Positions 35,430 through 47,806 of a stretch of DNA of 64,000 bases are shown one piece after another. Each line of letters opens with the position of its first letter. The first letter of the stretch is position 1. This stretch comes from Fragum whitleyi (lineage: Eukaryota > Mollusca > Bivalvia > Cardiida > Cardiidae), in assembly GCA_948146395.1 (NCBI GenBank), contig OX411546.1, positions 23,786,449 through 23,850,448 on the forward strand, read 5' to 3'. Position numbers and translations under genes: made by a program. Under the pieces are notes generated by a model that saw only the letters and a list, made by a program, of their open reading frames with translations, was not told the origin of the DNA and did no database searches.

Positions 35430-36181
35430 TACGTCGGTCAATATAGAAATACCCTTGTTGACTTCAGTAAACGACCCACGATTTTGCTAAAAATAATTTC
35501 AGTAACCTATCAGTAACCTATTAGATGTAGTTAATCAAATAACATGTGAAAGGTAATACATTTGATCAAAATATGTGAAAAAAAGAAGCAAAATCGATAT
35601 CGATGTCTAGCTTTGAACGCTTGTTTGATAAACTTTATTCAAAATACGAAATCCTATTATATCAGTCTGTGTACCTTTTGTTATCTATAATACAAGGATT
35701 AAAAAATAATAGATATTTTTTGCGTTGAATGAAATAATCATATTACAATAAATCCATCCAGGGGAAATACTTTGATGTTTAAGATTGTTTTACCTTTGAA
35801 GCTGTCTCTGCTATTATCAAATAATTAGATGTAATGAATGGTAATTGATGACCTGATTTCATTATAAATACCATTTGTGAAGACGGAAAAATGGATGCTC
35901 GAAGGAATTAAAGACGGTGTAAGGCTCTGAGGTATTTCTTTCCTAATGTTGGTGGAATCCATTATGTACTACATTATTAGCTAAAACGCTCAGATATTTT
36001 ATTTTGGTTTGTAACCCTCAGCATTCTTTCTAGTGAACAATACGTACCATAAACCTTTAATCGGGATCTCTAAATGTTTTGATGCGTTTCACTTATGTCT
36101 AAAGCTATCTTCATTTCGTTATAGTAAAATCTGCACATTGCTCTTTTTACCAAACGAGTTATGAACCATTTTTAAATGCTA

Positions 36182-36602
36182 CAGTACAAACATCATGAAA
36201 TTGACACTCAATCCGATAAAAAGCATGCTAGATAATTCACTCAGCGCCCCATACATTCATTCATTCCAAACTCTCATTCAAAAACATTCCGAAATCATCA
36301 GAAAATATTTCGAAATCGTTCAAAACGATCAACATTTCATTCAAATCGCACAAATTATTCTGAGAATTTCGTAGCTGGTGTGGATTTTAAAGTGTCTTAT
36401 TGGTACATGAAAGAAAAGTACGTAATATATGTTTTATTAAAGGGGGGGGGGGGGTAATGAATATCGCTTATTATGTCCATCTAGAACAAAATTAGCGATT
36501 TTGGATAACCTCCTTTTAATTTCACTCATAACTCGCTCGACACACTCATTCAATTTCACTCCAAAATCTTTCATCGTGTCAATTTCACGACGTTCTTGGC
36601 AG
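36182..36602 (+). mobile_element. TA-flanked MITE, full-length copy
   Basis: TA at 36180-36181 and 36603-36604. The left end is CAGTACAAACATCATGAAAT and the right end on the other strand is CTGCCAAGAACGTCGTGAAA, both followed by TTGACAC. It contains the internal AATATCGCTTATTATG hairpin and a poly-G run at about 36441-36454. Non-coding. Confidence 0.8.
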
Positions 36603-36604
36603 TA

Positions 36605-39600
36605 TAAGTATCAGTATATCTTAAAAAGATACTTAAAACTGCAAAACTATTACAAATAAAACATCAACATCTATTTCAACCGGTACTAGTAAACATTTTC
36701 AACTTGCTGGTGTAAAGGAGACGTCCATAGCAACCATTCCAACTGTCGCAAATTTTACATATCGGTCGTGCTTACGCTCCGAAAATTGTGTCAAAGTTCT
36801 TGCGCACGACATTAATAGAATTATTAAAACAACAAACGAAGAACAAACGAAGACGTGTTTCGTGTGACTCTTGGGCTAGCTTTTATACACGTGTGCAGAG
36901 GTTAAATGATATTAAAATGCTGAAAAAACCGTGAGTTTCAAACAAAGAATCAAAGTGCTGTCAGCACTGTAAATCGTACATCATTGAGAGGCTGGGATAG
37001 TGCAATAGTTCGCCAATCAAAAGGGCTCAAATTTGGACAATAAAAGTTGGTAAAATCTTTAAATTTGTGAGTTTTTTGTCTTAACACTCCATCTTTTCGA
37101 GGACATCGCCAGCTCATCCAACCTCGTGGGTCCGATTTTGAAAGTTTGCTGATTCGATAGACCTCTGCTAGTCTAAATTATTTCTTAGCAGATTTTTACG
37201 TTGTTAAAATGAGCACGCGCCAAGCTAAAAGCTTGTCTGTTAATATTATTCCTCTCTCTATAGAGTTTAAAAGCCTGTTTAGCAACAAACATTTTTCATT
37301 AAACTATTTACAATTTTGATTACCAACATGTTTGTATTTCAAGCATTGGGTTTTCCCAAATACTGTAAATGCATTTTCCCTCAAGAAACACGTGAAATCG
37401 CCAACTATGCTATTTATATCTTTGGTTTCTGACAAATCGATTAAATCTAGCAGCACTCTATGATTATTCATGAGTTGTTCTAAAAATAGATCGCTCTTAC
37501 TGCTATCCTATATCAGTTTATCGTATGTTTTTGTCGGTTTATTTGTTGTTGAATAATTTTTCTTCATACTCAAATTTGAATTTAATGGAAATAGGAATGG
37601 AGCGTGATCAGAGTGCTCATTGAAATCAAATATTTCAAAATTAGAAAATTATCTCTATTTGTTAACACATGCGAAAAAAAGTAAACTTCCCACGCTCCCT
37701 GTTTGATTGCAGACGACTATTGACTAATGATAAACAAGTTAATTGACACATTTCGAGCAGACGATGTCCATTTGCATCTATACCACGTGGTCTGAATTTA
37801 CGCATGGGTTTTGACCGAGTGATAATCATAACAGAATTTGATTGGTTGTCAGCCCTACAACTGGTAAATGACCGTTCGAGAAAGTTCAGAGCAGTAATAT
37901 TGTACGTGCTACAAATTAATTATACAGTTAACCTATTGTACGTTTCAACTCCTTTACTCAACCGAAAATCTTGTTATAAACACTGAAAATACTAACTGGT
38001 AATTACTAAAAGCGAAAATTTCATCAAATTTTGTATTAGCCTCTTCTCTATTTGTCGAAAAGTAAATAAGGTATAAACAAAGTTTGTAGATTGTGACTGA
38101 AAAGGCCGCTTCTTCGGTGTTTGAAAACACATAATTTGGTTTGAACACATTGCTCAGAAGATAATGGTAAAAATGTAGTGGGTCAAACAGACTGGATTTC
38201 TGGAAAACGGTAGATATAAATCTACTGCTTCGCAGTACTCTTTAAAAAACCAAAAAGGCTAGCGCAAATATGAGTCCGATCATCGATGACAAAGGCTATG
38301 ACGTATGTTGTCATCCTTGTACTATGTTACAGCGCTGTATAAAATGCGTCTGAACGATATCTTTTACAGCGATGAAGCTTGTAGCCGTTAGACATATAAA
38401 GTGTACACATTCATGCAGAGACACCAGTCGGATTTATGATAAGATCTATATCACGGGAGTGAAATAACCCACTTAAAATTTGCATATCAAATGGGTGTTA
38501 TTGCACTAATTTCTTTGATGCTTTTCGGCGAAATATCGATAATTGCACAATTGTTGCCCAAGACACAAGGAGGTGATTTGGGGGTCATGAAGGTCAAAGA
38601 TCAAGGTCACAATTGAACTTTGTCCGAAAACGGCTTACAGAACTGGGACAAAGCTACGATGGGAATAGATGTTAGTTCGCTTTGCGACAAATCTAGTTAA
38701 GCCTGATTGATCCCCCGTCTGTCCCTCAAGTTTTCAAAATCGGCTTGAAATCGGCGAGCTTTTGTGGAGTCGTACTGACTCCAAACTAAAATTGGCATCA
38801 AACCGGGATCAATATTGAATTGCGATTAAATTTAAACATACGCAAACTTGCTCCCGATTTCGAGAAACGGCTCTGTGTATGCCGTCGCTATTTGTAGTAG
38901 CCGAATCTTGTGTCTAAGGTGTTAATCGATGGCAGAACAGGCGTGCCTGCTACGCCGATGGAGCCCGAATAACGACGTATACTACGAGCGACCCCAATTC
39001 GCGCCGATAAAATACGATGACTAGTAGCTCGAGCCACACCTAACTACAAAAACAAACTTTATCCCGTAGTACAACGAGTTTTCTAGAATTAAAAGAAACA
39101 TTAAAGTGCAAATCAATTTCTTTTTTTAGCCTTCTTTGTTGCATTCATCTAACATTTCAACTCACACATTTTGCATATACAGACACCTTTCCCTTTCCGT
39201 GAAATTCTTTTAGATGTGACACAAGACTGTAATTATCAACGGTGCCGTCTGCTGTTGTTGAATTATTGTCACTCATGTATCATTATAATAATTGGGTTGT
39301 TGTTTATGTTGTTTTTCCTTTAAATGAACTATTTATCCGGAGCTCGAAATCGGGACATAATCTTCGAAAACAATGAAACTTTTATTCGATCGGGATTTTT
39401 CATTTTATTATTAAAAAAAAAGAATAATCATTTGTTTTCGTGTAAGATTGCACAATTTCCATCGCCACTTTTAAAATATAGCATTGGTAGATAACTCAAA
39501 TAAAGGTAGATTGATCATCTACTGATGAAAGAAATATGCTAATGAGCGCGGAATGTAGCCTTTAGCAATGCTAAATATTAACGTTAAAAGACGTGTTTGT

Positions 39601-39910
39601 GATGACGCCATTTTACAAACAGTGTTAGGAGTGTTGTGTGGGAGTACCGTCATGACCTTCAATCGAAAAATCTATAGGATTTTGTAAAACCACATGTGCA
39701 GCTAAATTTTGGGTCATATTAATGAAAAAAAATCGTCTTTTTAAAAATCTGATATCTTTCAAATTACTTTTAAAAGCCTCTGTTTTCTTATGATAATAGA
39801 TGACCCATTTTATAAATTTAGTATTTTAATAGTTCATTCAATATCATCTAAAGGCCGTACACCCCTTATTAGAAATAGAGAATAACATGAGATTGTCTTA
39901 AATTTCAATG
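36605..39910. other. Gene-free stretch
   Basis: No exon was recognised. At 38455-38515, ATCACGGGAGTGAAATAACC and GGGTGTTATTGCACTA resemble one end of the 16788/23442 repeat, and 39520-39845 holds another weak trace of it. A GC-richer part at about 38700-39060 (near GGCGTGCCTGCTACGCC) carries no open frame of note. Confidence 0.4.
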
Positions 39911-39993
39911 TTTTCTGGTCGAGGTAAGGAGAATTTATTATTTCGAGGCTCTGCCAGGTCATGATAATTTATCTCAGCCGAGATCAGATAACA
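39911..39993. repeat. Foldback repeat (TCTGGTCGAGG type), copy 1
   Basis: The arms pair as TCTGGTCGAGGTAAGGAGAA-TTTATTAT against its complement ATAATTTATCTCAGCCGAGA-TCAGATAA, with a short loop around CTCTGCCAGG. Related copies lie at 51147-51226, just upstream of the second GPCR exon, and at 60233-60302. Confidence 0.65.
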
Positions 39994-40105
39994 TTGATAT
40001 TTTAAGACACCTACATGTAATTCTATCTATAATGCAATCATTTTCCAGAGCTTAATTGTAATAAACCTTTAAAAATTAAAGAATTTCAGGTGACAGTGAA
40101 TGTAC

Positions 40106-40243
40106 AAGGAATATTGCTGTTTTGGCAGGAGCTATAGACAAACATCAACCTGCACTTATGTGCAGCCTGATGTTAGTCTACACAACCTGTTTCGCACTTT
40201 GAAACCAGAATTGTCAAAAGATTTGGTTTTCACAAATAAACCC
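40106..40243. mobile_element. piggyBac-like MITE, partial copy
   Basis: Corresponds to the centre of the 10952-11193 element: AGGAGCTATAGACAAACATC, the CCTGCACTTATGTGCAGCCT hairpin, GATGTTAGTCTACAC, CCTGTTTC and ACCAGAATTGTCAA. Both TTAA-flanked termini are missing. Confidence 0.8.
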
Positions 40244-40264
40244 TTTGTGTAACGCAAAAAAGAA

Positions 40265-40355
40265 TGCCCTGCGCCCAAGTAACGTTTGAGAAGTGAAATC
40301 CGCTTTGCACGAGGGCTCACTTTTGCCAACATTCATGCTTTCTGAACATAGGGCA
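40265..40355. mobile_element. Small foldback MITE (TGCCCTGCG ends), copy 2
   Basis: The left end is TGCCCTGCGCCCAAG; the right end on the other strand is TGCCCTATGTTCAGAAAG. The interior TTCAAAC/GCTTTGCACGAGG differs from copy 1. 91 bp, non-coding. Confidence 0.65.
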
Positions 40356-40534
40356 GATTAGATAAAAAGTGGATTGCAAGGACTGAGAAATCTAACTATG
40401 ATAGAAACCCGACAAAATTAAAATCAGAATAGTTAACAGACTTATTCTATTTTACAGTAAATGCATTTTGTTATAACCCAATCCAATCCCCAACCTCTTT
40501 TTTACAATCGATATTATTTTTTATCTCATAACTA

Positions 40535-40838
40535 TACCAATATCTGTATGATAACATCCCGTATGACATTTTTTATGATATCACAAAGTTATTTTTAGAA
40601 CAAAGATATAATTTGGTTATTTTTAGAAACTTGCATTTCAGTTCGAAACATCGTCGTAAACAAGACAAAAAGAGATTATAAGATAAATATAATACGTACT
40701 TTGTGTATTGTATGAAAAAATATCTAACTCGGTTTTGAGAATTGATAATTGTCTCGGCAGAGCCTGGACAATGATCAATTAACCCAACCCCCATTAGATA
40801 TTTTTTTCACTATAATACACTAAGTACGTATTATTTAT
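40535..40838. mobile_element. MITE with AATACGTACTT inverted arms, copy 1
   Basis: The right part folds: AATATAATACGTACTTTGTG-TATTG...AAAAATATCTAAC near 40688-40730 against ATTAGATATTTTTTTCACTA-TAATACACTAAGTACGTATT near 40793-40832. The unit extends left to about 40535, because TGATAACATC and TTTTTTATGATATCAC recur in the copy at 50085-50565. The open frame 40573-40794 on the minus strand lies in this repeat. Confidence 0.7.
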
Positions 40839-41534
40839 ATATAAAAACTCTGTTTGACCGATGTTATTTAAATCATTTGAAGAATACTTTACTAGTGTCG
40901 AGAACTTAAAACTTCATCATTTACCACTACGTCCACTTATATCAACTGAAAATCAAACCGGTCCGAGCAAGCACTAGAATATAGGGCCGACTGACCGGCA
41001 AAATAAAGCAACACAATGTGTTCTTTTAGGCCTGATAAAAAAATAAAGTAAACTAGACATATTTTCCTGTCAAACAAGTGTATTTCGTGAAGTCTTGGAG
41101 ATGTTTTATTTGGATAAAAATGGCATTTTCTGACTACCGAGAAATGTCGGTAGACTTATCATTTGATAAACTCGTAGCCTAATCAGTGAAATTATCAAAA
41201 ACTTATTCCCCGCCTTCGTTCATTTCAACGTTCATTTCAACCTATCTGTCGTTATCTGATCGGAGTTCAAAATGGCGTACGTACATGAACGTTGCTAAGC
41301 AATCGCGTGCTAAATCAAACTTGAACAAAATTTGTTTGACATTTTTGTCATTTTTGTATTAAACAAATAAAACAATCATTTGTTTTTCGAGTAATTTCAA
41401 ATGATATTTCATTCCGTGAACAACAAAAGCTATATTTTTACACTGCCACTCGCGAAAAATAAAGCTTTTATCATTATCTCAATGTAGGTATATTGATCTT
41501 ACGCTGAAGCGAACTCATCTTCTTTACATTTCAG

Positions 41535-41773
41535 GTAAATTAGTTCCCTTCATCGAACACAGCGTCGCTAACGCGTCTGTTCTGACGATAATTGCCATTG
41601 GTGTAGAGAGATACCGCGTGGTCAGCAACCCACTCTCCGTCATTGATGACATCAAGAGCAAGATCTGGAAGGTTGTTGTCGTCATCTGGATAATATCACT
41701 GACCGCCAGCGTCCCTTGTCTGGGCATCGCCGTCTATCGAAATTCAACTCTTGTGGATATGACCCCTATTAAG
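41535..41773 (+). CDS. Class A GPCR, TM3-TM4 exon (internal exon)
   Basis: An internal coding exon of a rhodopsin-family G protein-coupled receptor. The acceptor is TTTACATTTCAG and the donor AAG/GTTGGT at 41773/41774. The exon starts with the last two bases of a codon (GT), fitting a split TGT for the conserved TM3 cysteine. It then reads KLVPFIEHSVANASVLTIIA, with IGVERY as the DRY-type motif at residues 21-26. TM4 follows with the conserved Trp (VVVIWIISLTASVP) and the start of ECL2 (residues 66-79). It ends in phase 0, and exon 51281-52246 continues it (both supply 79 + 321 codons). KLVPF.E..VA.ASVLTI recalls ecdysis-triggering-hormone/ghrelin-type peptide receptors; the ligand is unknown. 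TM1-TM2 were not found in the window. Confidence 0.93.
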
Positions 41774-43362
41774 GTTGGTTTTCCATACGCCCGTCGATAG
41801 ACAAAATACGTCCCGTATTATGTAATCACCTGTGGCGGGCGGCGTCAACTTATTTTTCTGGAGCATAACTCTGCCACCTAATGTCTTATTGACTTAAAAC
41901 TTCGCAGTTATGTTACTCTCATGAAAACGGAGAACTGTGTACAAGAACCATAACTCTACCTAGCTTTATTTTTAAGACATTTCCGTGGTTGTTTTATGTT
42001 TAGACATCCTGTAATGTAACGGGTGTATCTTGTGACAGTTTGCCACCTTGGTGATAATTGTGACGCTAAACGCTAAAAAGGACTATCTGGGAACTCAGTG
42101 GACTTTAATTTCGAAAAAGGAGATTGATTAAAGTAGGGTCACATTTCAAAAACTCTCATACGGGAAAGCGAAAAGTATCGATACTAGTCAAAATACGCAA
42201 TTTACGAAGTCGGACTAGGATCGATGCTCTACGCACTTACCAGATGGTTCCTTTTTGCTCGTCGGATCACATACACGATTTATTCAATTATTTAAATGTT
42301 TTATCAATTATCAACAATTGCCTAATAATGATAAGATAAAAAAAAAGGAAACGGAAATAATTTAACATTAGATAGTTTTGGAATCTAAATGGATCTAACT
42401 CGATTTCATTTGTGTTTCAGACCATCGAATATTTTTTTTATTAAAAAATGATATATTTACTCAAAAATATGCATACAAATAAATTTAGTATCCATTTTTA
42501 TTTTTCACATCCTAAAAGCATGCTTAACTTTTTTCCTCTCAGAAATTACTCTTAACTTCAAATTGTTACTTCATTCTGAGTGGGGGAGGGGGGGGGGGAG
42601 GGAGAGAAAGCGAAGAATTGAGTATTAAAAAGCAAAACCAAAAAACTAGTCTTAAGATCCTAGAGCGTCTTTCTAATGCCCCCTCATAAAGCAAGAAGTA
42701 ATATGTGGTGAAGTTCAATGCGTATATCTCTGTAAATAAAGGGGCAAACATTGAAATACCGTTAAGCAAATGCAATTTCAGTCCAAAAAAATCCAGAAAA
42801 ATCGTTGGTTTAATATATATGATTCTAATTTCCATCACACGGAGAGTTAAGATTAACAACTTTGAAACGCGAAAAGTATCGGCCGTTACCCTAACTTCAT
42901 ATGTCCTAGTTAGTCCGTGCAATATGATAAGGGCAATGCTTTTCAAAACTTAAAAAAGACTCTCTCTTAGTCCGAAATTACACTAATTGAGAAGACGTAC
43001 TTGCCGAACAGACGTTATAGTACAAATTACAATGTAGTCTGATAAATTATCGTTTGTCGTGATCTGACATATATTCTCAAATCAGTATATTCCATTACCA
43101 TTCGGAGAGCTTTAATGATAACGAACTTCACAAAGATTGATTCGTCCATATTGTACTTAATTCCAAATCGCAAATTAATCACATTACCCCAATTCGAATA
43201 AAGAGTTTATGATATATATCCTACTATATGATAATATAGAAAGTCGCTCGCCATATCAAGATGGTGAATTCTATCCAATTAGTAAATAACATTTTATTTA
43301 TGAAATGAAAAAAAAATCTTTCGCTTAAGCATATTTTAAAATTTATCATAAAAGAAAATGTA

Positions 43363-43575
43363 ACCCGTTACGCGAAAAAGGGACAATCTGGGTAGAGCGT
43401 GAAGTTACCCTTGTCAAACTGCGCGTATTGCGCAGCCTGTCTAGGTTAAGCCTTTAAGCATTTTGCTGATTTTATGAATCTAGAATGATCATTCTACCTT
43501 CCTGTATAAGCATCTTTGAATTTTGACCTCTGGCTTAATATCTGATGAACCAAAATCCTTTTCCATACGTTTATT
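43363..43575 (+). mobile_element. MITE with CCCGTYACG ends, copy 1 (decayed)
   Basis: Parallels 49206-49466: AACCCGTTACGCGAAAAAGG-GAC, CTGCGCGTATTGCGCAGCCT, ATTTTGCTGATTTTATGAAT-CTAGAATG, GACCTCTGG and AATCCTTTTCCATA. The right TIR is not recognisable. Fragments of the same right end appear near 42240-42275. Confidence 0.65.
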
Positions 43576-44220
43576 TATATCAGTATCATCTCCGTACGTC
43601 TGCCTGTCCGTGTGTATGTCCATTTCTTTTTAATATATCTCCTTTTCATTTATGGACGGATTTTCGTTAATAGAAAATCCAGAGAATGATTCCCACTATC
43701 GTCGTTGCTTGGTGATTCTATGCCGCGCCCCAGATAAAAAGCGGCCGTAATGTAATAATTCTTGTTTCTACTATTCCTCCTTCTTTTATGAATGCATAAG
43801 CGTGAAAACTTTCATAGGATGTTCTTCACTACATGGTCATGCGCCTTTTGTAGTCGTTTTGCATATATTGTGTCGCGTCATGAAAAGGGTATTAATGGAT
43901 AATCTCTTATAACTCAAAAAAATAAGAATGGATTTACGTGCATCTTTCAAAGAATTGTCCACATCATGAAACTAATGGTGGATTTTGATGATGTTTTTGT
44001 AGGATATTCTTTCGTTTGCGATCAGAGTATACGTATTTGTACCATTCATTTATAATTCATTTTATAAAGAAACATCACAGAAAAGAGGACCACCATTTTC
44101 ATGATATGCCTTTTGGCGGCGCATCTTTACCAAACTATAGTCATTTTACCTTGGTTCAGTTTTAAAAGTGGCACTTACAACAAAATTTACGTAATTTTTT
44201 ATTTGACCTAGTAACGTAGT

Positions 44221-44493
44221 CCGTCATAGCGCAGTTGGTAGCGCGTCGGACTGTCAATCTAGAGTTCGCGGGTTCGATCCCCGACGGCGGCACTCATTCT
44301 TTCCGACTATTTTGTCTCTCACCAATGGGTTGATAATCGTAGACCTATGTGAGATAGCGGCTGGGGGCTAGGAAAGAATGTGGTGGTTGTACCGGTGATA
44401 GGAATACCAGGAATCCATTGTTAGGTGCTCCAGCCGCCGCGATATAACTGAAATAATGTTGAAAGCGGCGTTAAACTCCATTCAATCAATCAA
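44221..44493 (+). mobile_element. tRNA-headed SINE with exact target duplication
   Basis: Almost identical to 19755-20035. The head starts CCGTCATAGCGCAGTTGG and includes the B-box GGGTTCGATCCCC; the body ends GCGGCGTTAAACTCC with a CAATCAATCAA tail. The 12-bp target duplication TAGTAACGTAGT is exact at 44209-44220 and 44494-44505, so this is a full, relatively recent insertion, placed in the GPCR intron. Confidence 0.95.
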
Positions 44494-44720
44494 TAGTAAC
44501 GTAGTTTTTGGTCAAACATAGCGCTTGAAGGTAGTGCCTGAAGATTACAGAGTTCATTAATGCCAATCGCTATTTTTATCGATTGCGGAGAACGGAGTTG
44601 TCTTGAAAAGATGTCTTGGCGCTTTAGCGGTGATTTTAAAATAATAGACATACTTCAAAGTCCACGTTCGTAAGCTACTGTTTATAACATTGTGCAAATT
44701 ACTCTCTGACCTTTTTCTTT

Positions 44721-44925
44721 GTTTGTTTGAATGAATGGGATTTAACGCCGCTTTCAACAATCTTTCAATTATATCGTGGCGACTTGAGTACCTAGCAATG
44801 ATTTCCTGGTATTTCTCACACCAGTACCACCATCACAACCTTTCCTGGCCTCCAGCTGCTATCCCACACACATAGGTCTACGATTATCAATCCATTGGTG
44901 GGAGACAAATAGTCTGAAAGAATGT
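44721..44925 (-). mobile_element. SINE, headless copy, minus orientation
   Basis: The reverse complement of the SINE body: TTTAACGCCGCTTTCAAC, ATTATATCGTGGCGACTTGA, TTTCCTGGTATTTCTC, CCTCCAGCTGCTATC and AGGTCTACGATTATCAA. The tRNA head is missing. It lies only about 230 bp from the full SINE at 44221 but in the opposite direction. Confidence 0.85.
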
Positions 44926-45199
44926 GAAATGTTTGATTGGTCCGTGAAGACATACTAATCAATTTCACAATTTGACATCCATATTCATGTTATCATTCCT
45001 TTGTTTTACAATAATCAGTCCACAAATAGCACATACGAATGTTGATCTTATTAAATCAAAGTACTGAAAGTACTGATAAGTTGGAATGCGTTCGAGAGAC
45101 TATGACATCAAGCCACTAACGAAGCTGACGCCTCCCGCCCAGGTGATCACATATTACGTCTCGACTTTTGACTAAATTATTCACCAAACCACGTTAAAA

Positions 45200-45680
45200 T
45201 ATGCGCTAGGTCAGATGACTATGAACATTTTGTAAAAGTTTCATCCAATTCGGTCCATAAATAGAGGAGGAGTTGCGTTCACAAGATTTTTCAAATGAAG
45301 GCCTCTTTTTCCATGACACGGCTAATATTCACCAAACATTGACAATAGGCACTAGGTCAGGAGACTAGGAACTTTCTGTGAAAGTTTCACCCAAATCGAT
45401 CCATAAATGAGGGAGAAATTGTGTAAACAAGATTTTTTTTTACATGAATGCTCTTTTTCCATGACGCGGCTGAAATTCACATAACCGTGACTTTATGCGC
45501 AAGGTCAGGTGATTAGGAACATTTTTGTGAAAGTTTCATCCGAATCAAACCTGAAATTTTGGAGGAGTTGTGCTCACAAGAAAAGTGGACGTACGTACAG
45601 ACGGACGGACAGACGGAAAAGATGACGCCAATATACGACCGCCTCCAGCTGTGTATAAAAATGAAATCCGAGAAAATACT
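45200..45680 (-). mobile_element. Tandem-array element, minus orientation
   Basis: Three units of about 140 bp carry GTGAAAGTTTCAYCCRAATC and GGAGGAGTTGYGYTCACAAG-like sequence, with CTCTTTTTCCATGACRCGGC between them. The right side ends with ACAGACGGACGGACAGACGG, the complement of the CCGTCCGTC end of the other arrays. Non-coding. Confidence 0.7.
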
Positions 45681-46368
45681 ATGCGTGTACAGTCAAAATC
45701 GCAAAATTCAAGACTAGCCTTTAGGTAACGCAAATTTATGCGTAAATTAAACGATACATGTTTTTTGAAAGCCAAAAATGTTTTTTTGAAAGCCAATTTT
45801 AATCGTACGATTGCGAAACGATCAAATTTCGGTCGTAGGACCTTTCTTGAACGTGGCCCCTGAAGGCAAAATACGTGGGGTTGGTAAACTCGTTCAGATA
45901 TTTGATAAAAACAAAGGCTGTAGTTTACTTGTGATTATCTTCAATGATATTTAAAGGATTGCGCATATGCGTATTTTTGCACAAGTGAATTTATGTCTAA
46001 GCAATTCTAAAGAAAATGGACAAAAGCATAAAGAGAAAATAAATATATGTATAGACAAAATTGACCTTTGATCTATCACTTAAACTTGTGGATCTATATC
46101 TTCATCGATCATTGCTGCGCCCACCATAAAGTGAAATTGTCGCTCGATTTGGAAATGGAGTTCCATTTTTTAAGAGAAGTAATAAAAAGAGAATATTTGA
46201 TTGATCGGGTTGTTAATACAGATAAATTATCTGCAGATTTTGTGCTTTTCTAATAATGGTTTACGAAACAATTAGATACATATCATTTGAACTACGGTAT
46301 TTTGTTGAAGTGCGTAAAAAGTTCGTTCAGAAAGAGAAACTAGACCTCTAAAAGAAGCTATAACATAA

Positions 46369-46510
46369 TTCTACGAAAAACAGTCGCGACGTTACCAAAT
46401 AAGTATATCACGTGATTGGCTTTTGCTATTGCCACAATCCTACGAAAAACAGGTTGCGTATTACCAAATAAGCAGATCACGTGATTGGACAGTGATGTTG
46501 TCAATAGCTT
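46369..46510. repeat. Two ~70-bp direct repeats with ATCACGTGAT palindromes
   Basis: The unit TAYGAAAAACAG...TTACCAAATAAG...ATCACGTGATTGG occurs at about 46369-46425 and 46437-46493. A third, diverged ATCACATGAT follows near 46531. The palindrome is an E-box (CACGTG). The 76-codon frame on the minus strand (46358-46588) merely reads these repeats. Confidence 0.7.
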
Positions 46511-47340
46511 ACTTTGTTGGACTTGACTTATCACATGATTTCCAAATATAGTAATGAAAACATTTGCTACTATTAAATTCGTACGCAAGTTTCAATAAAT
46601 TTCGTTTAAAACATAAATTAGCGTGTTAACAAATTACATGAAGTGATAGTTGTGTAATTGTTCAACATTATTACTTATTGATGAAATAAACTGTATGTCT
46701 GTGTCAAGTTGGGATATACAAAATAGACCGGAGTGTATTCACATCCTGACCACGTGATATGTGTAATCAGAAAACCCGAAATGAAATTATCTTGTGTTCA
46801 TTTTGCGGTTTTGTTAAATCTAAGTTGGAATTGCTCCGCATTCCAACTTAAAAAGTGTATGTCACCGGCCTAAGCCGCAAATTCAGTGAATATGAGTAGA
46901 GTGATAGAGAATATGTAGAAGCTATAAATTGCGTGTAAAACATTTCTCATTAAAACAAAGCTATTTTGTAATTACTTAATCGATCAAAAGTTGCTTTTGA
47001 AACTCAACTCATTAAAATATCCCACTTTTTTATGAACAATCCCCGTACCATGTAAATTCTTGGAAGTATAACAAATGGAATTTCATTGGGACTATAGAAA
47101 GATCTAATATGATATGAAGTAGGGAATATTTTCCCGGGGCATGAAATATCTTGTAGCAAATTAATATAGATTGTACTGGTAGGATTATAATGTACGATGA
47201 AAATGTTGGTGTCCTATAATAATATCCTTCTGGGAACCCGGCAAAATAAATATTGGGGAAAAGAAAATGGATCCAGCAGGAAAACTGAAGCTTAATCCTA
47301 AAATTCTTATCTGGGATGAAAGAACGGTCGATCGTGCTAC

Positions 47341-47465
47341 ATTCAGGGAGGGAGGGAGGGAGAGAGAGAGAGAGAGAAAGAGAGCCTCGACAATGATCAA
47401 TTCTTCCAACCTCGTTAGATATTTTTTTCTTATACAAAACACTAAGTACGTATTATATCTATATC
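47341..47465. repeat. GGGA/GA microsatellite beside a half MITE
   Basis: At 47346-47385 a GGGAGGGAGGGAGAGAGAGA-type tract occurs where the left arm of the AATACGTACTT MITE should be. The right arm of that MITE (CGTTAGATATTTTTTTCTTA then CACTAAGTACGTATTATA) follows at 47405-47455. The overlapping open frames are not genes. Confidence 0.7.
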
Positions 47466-47670
47466 CCGCTTTTGCATGCAATGAATGTATCTAGCGGCGT
47501 ATAGTTTAAAAACAGTTTGGACCGTTTTGTCAGCCTGAGCGTAGGGCAGGGTCGACACATTTCCAATTCCAAAATATCTATATTATCATATCGGATTTGC
47601 TAGTCAGATGCAAAAGCCGGATTTACTTGGCCGGATAAGATTCTAGTATAAGATCCAGCAGATGTCAACC

Positions 47671-47806
47671 AGCCCTGCGTTTAGGATGACAAAGCATTGC
47701 AAACTGTTTGTCAATTATACCCCTCTTTCCACGTGCTCTTGCGTACGAAGAGGGGTAAAAAATGGCAATCAATTTGAACCGTTTTATCATTCTGAACGCA
47801 GGACTG
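47671..47806. mobile_element. Small foldback MITE (CAGCCCTGCGTT ends), copy 3
   Basis: The left end is AGCCCTGCGTTTAGGATGAC; the right end on the other strand is CAGTCCTGCGTTCAGAATGA. Inside is a second hairpin, TACCCCTCTTTCC...TACGAAGAGGGGTA. 136 bp, non-coding. A further end-like sequence (CAGCCTGAGCGTAGGGCAGG) lies at 47531-47550. Confidence 0.7.

Noticed and set aside
42566..42946. 126-codon minus-strand ORF
   Set aside because: The start is encoded by a purine-rich/poly-G tract, an overlapping frame on the other strand is of similar length, and no domain is recognisable; it lies in the GPCR intron.
47030..47494. Overlapping ORFs around the GGGA/GA microsatellite
   Set aside because: Low-complexity SLSLSL and RERERE stretches come from the microsatellite read in different frames.
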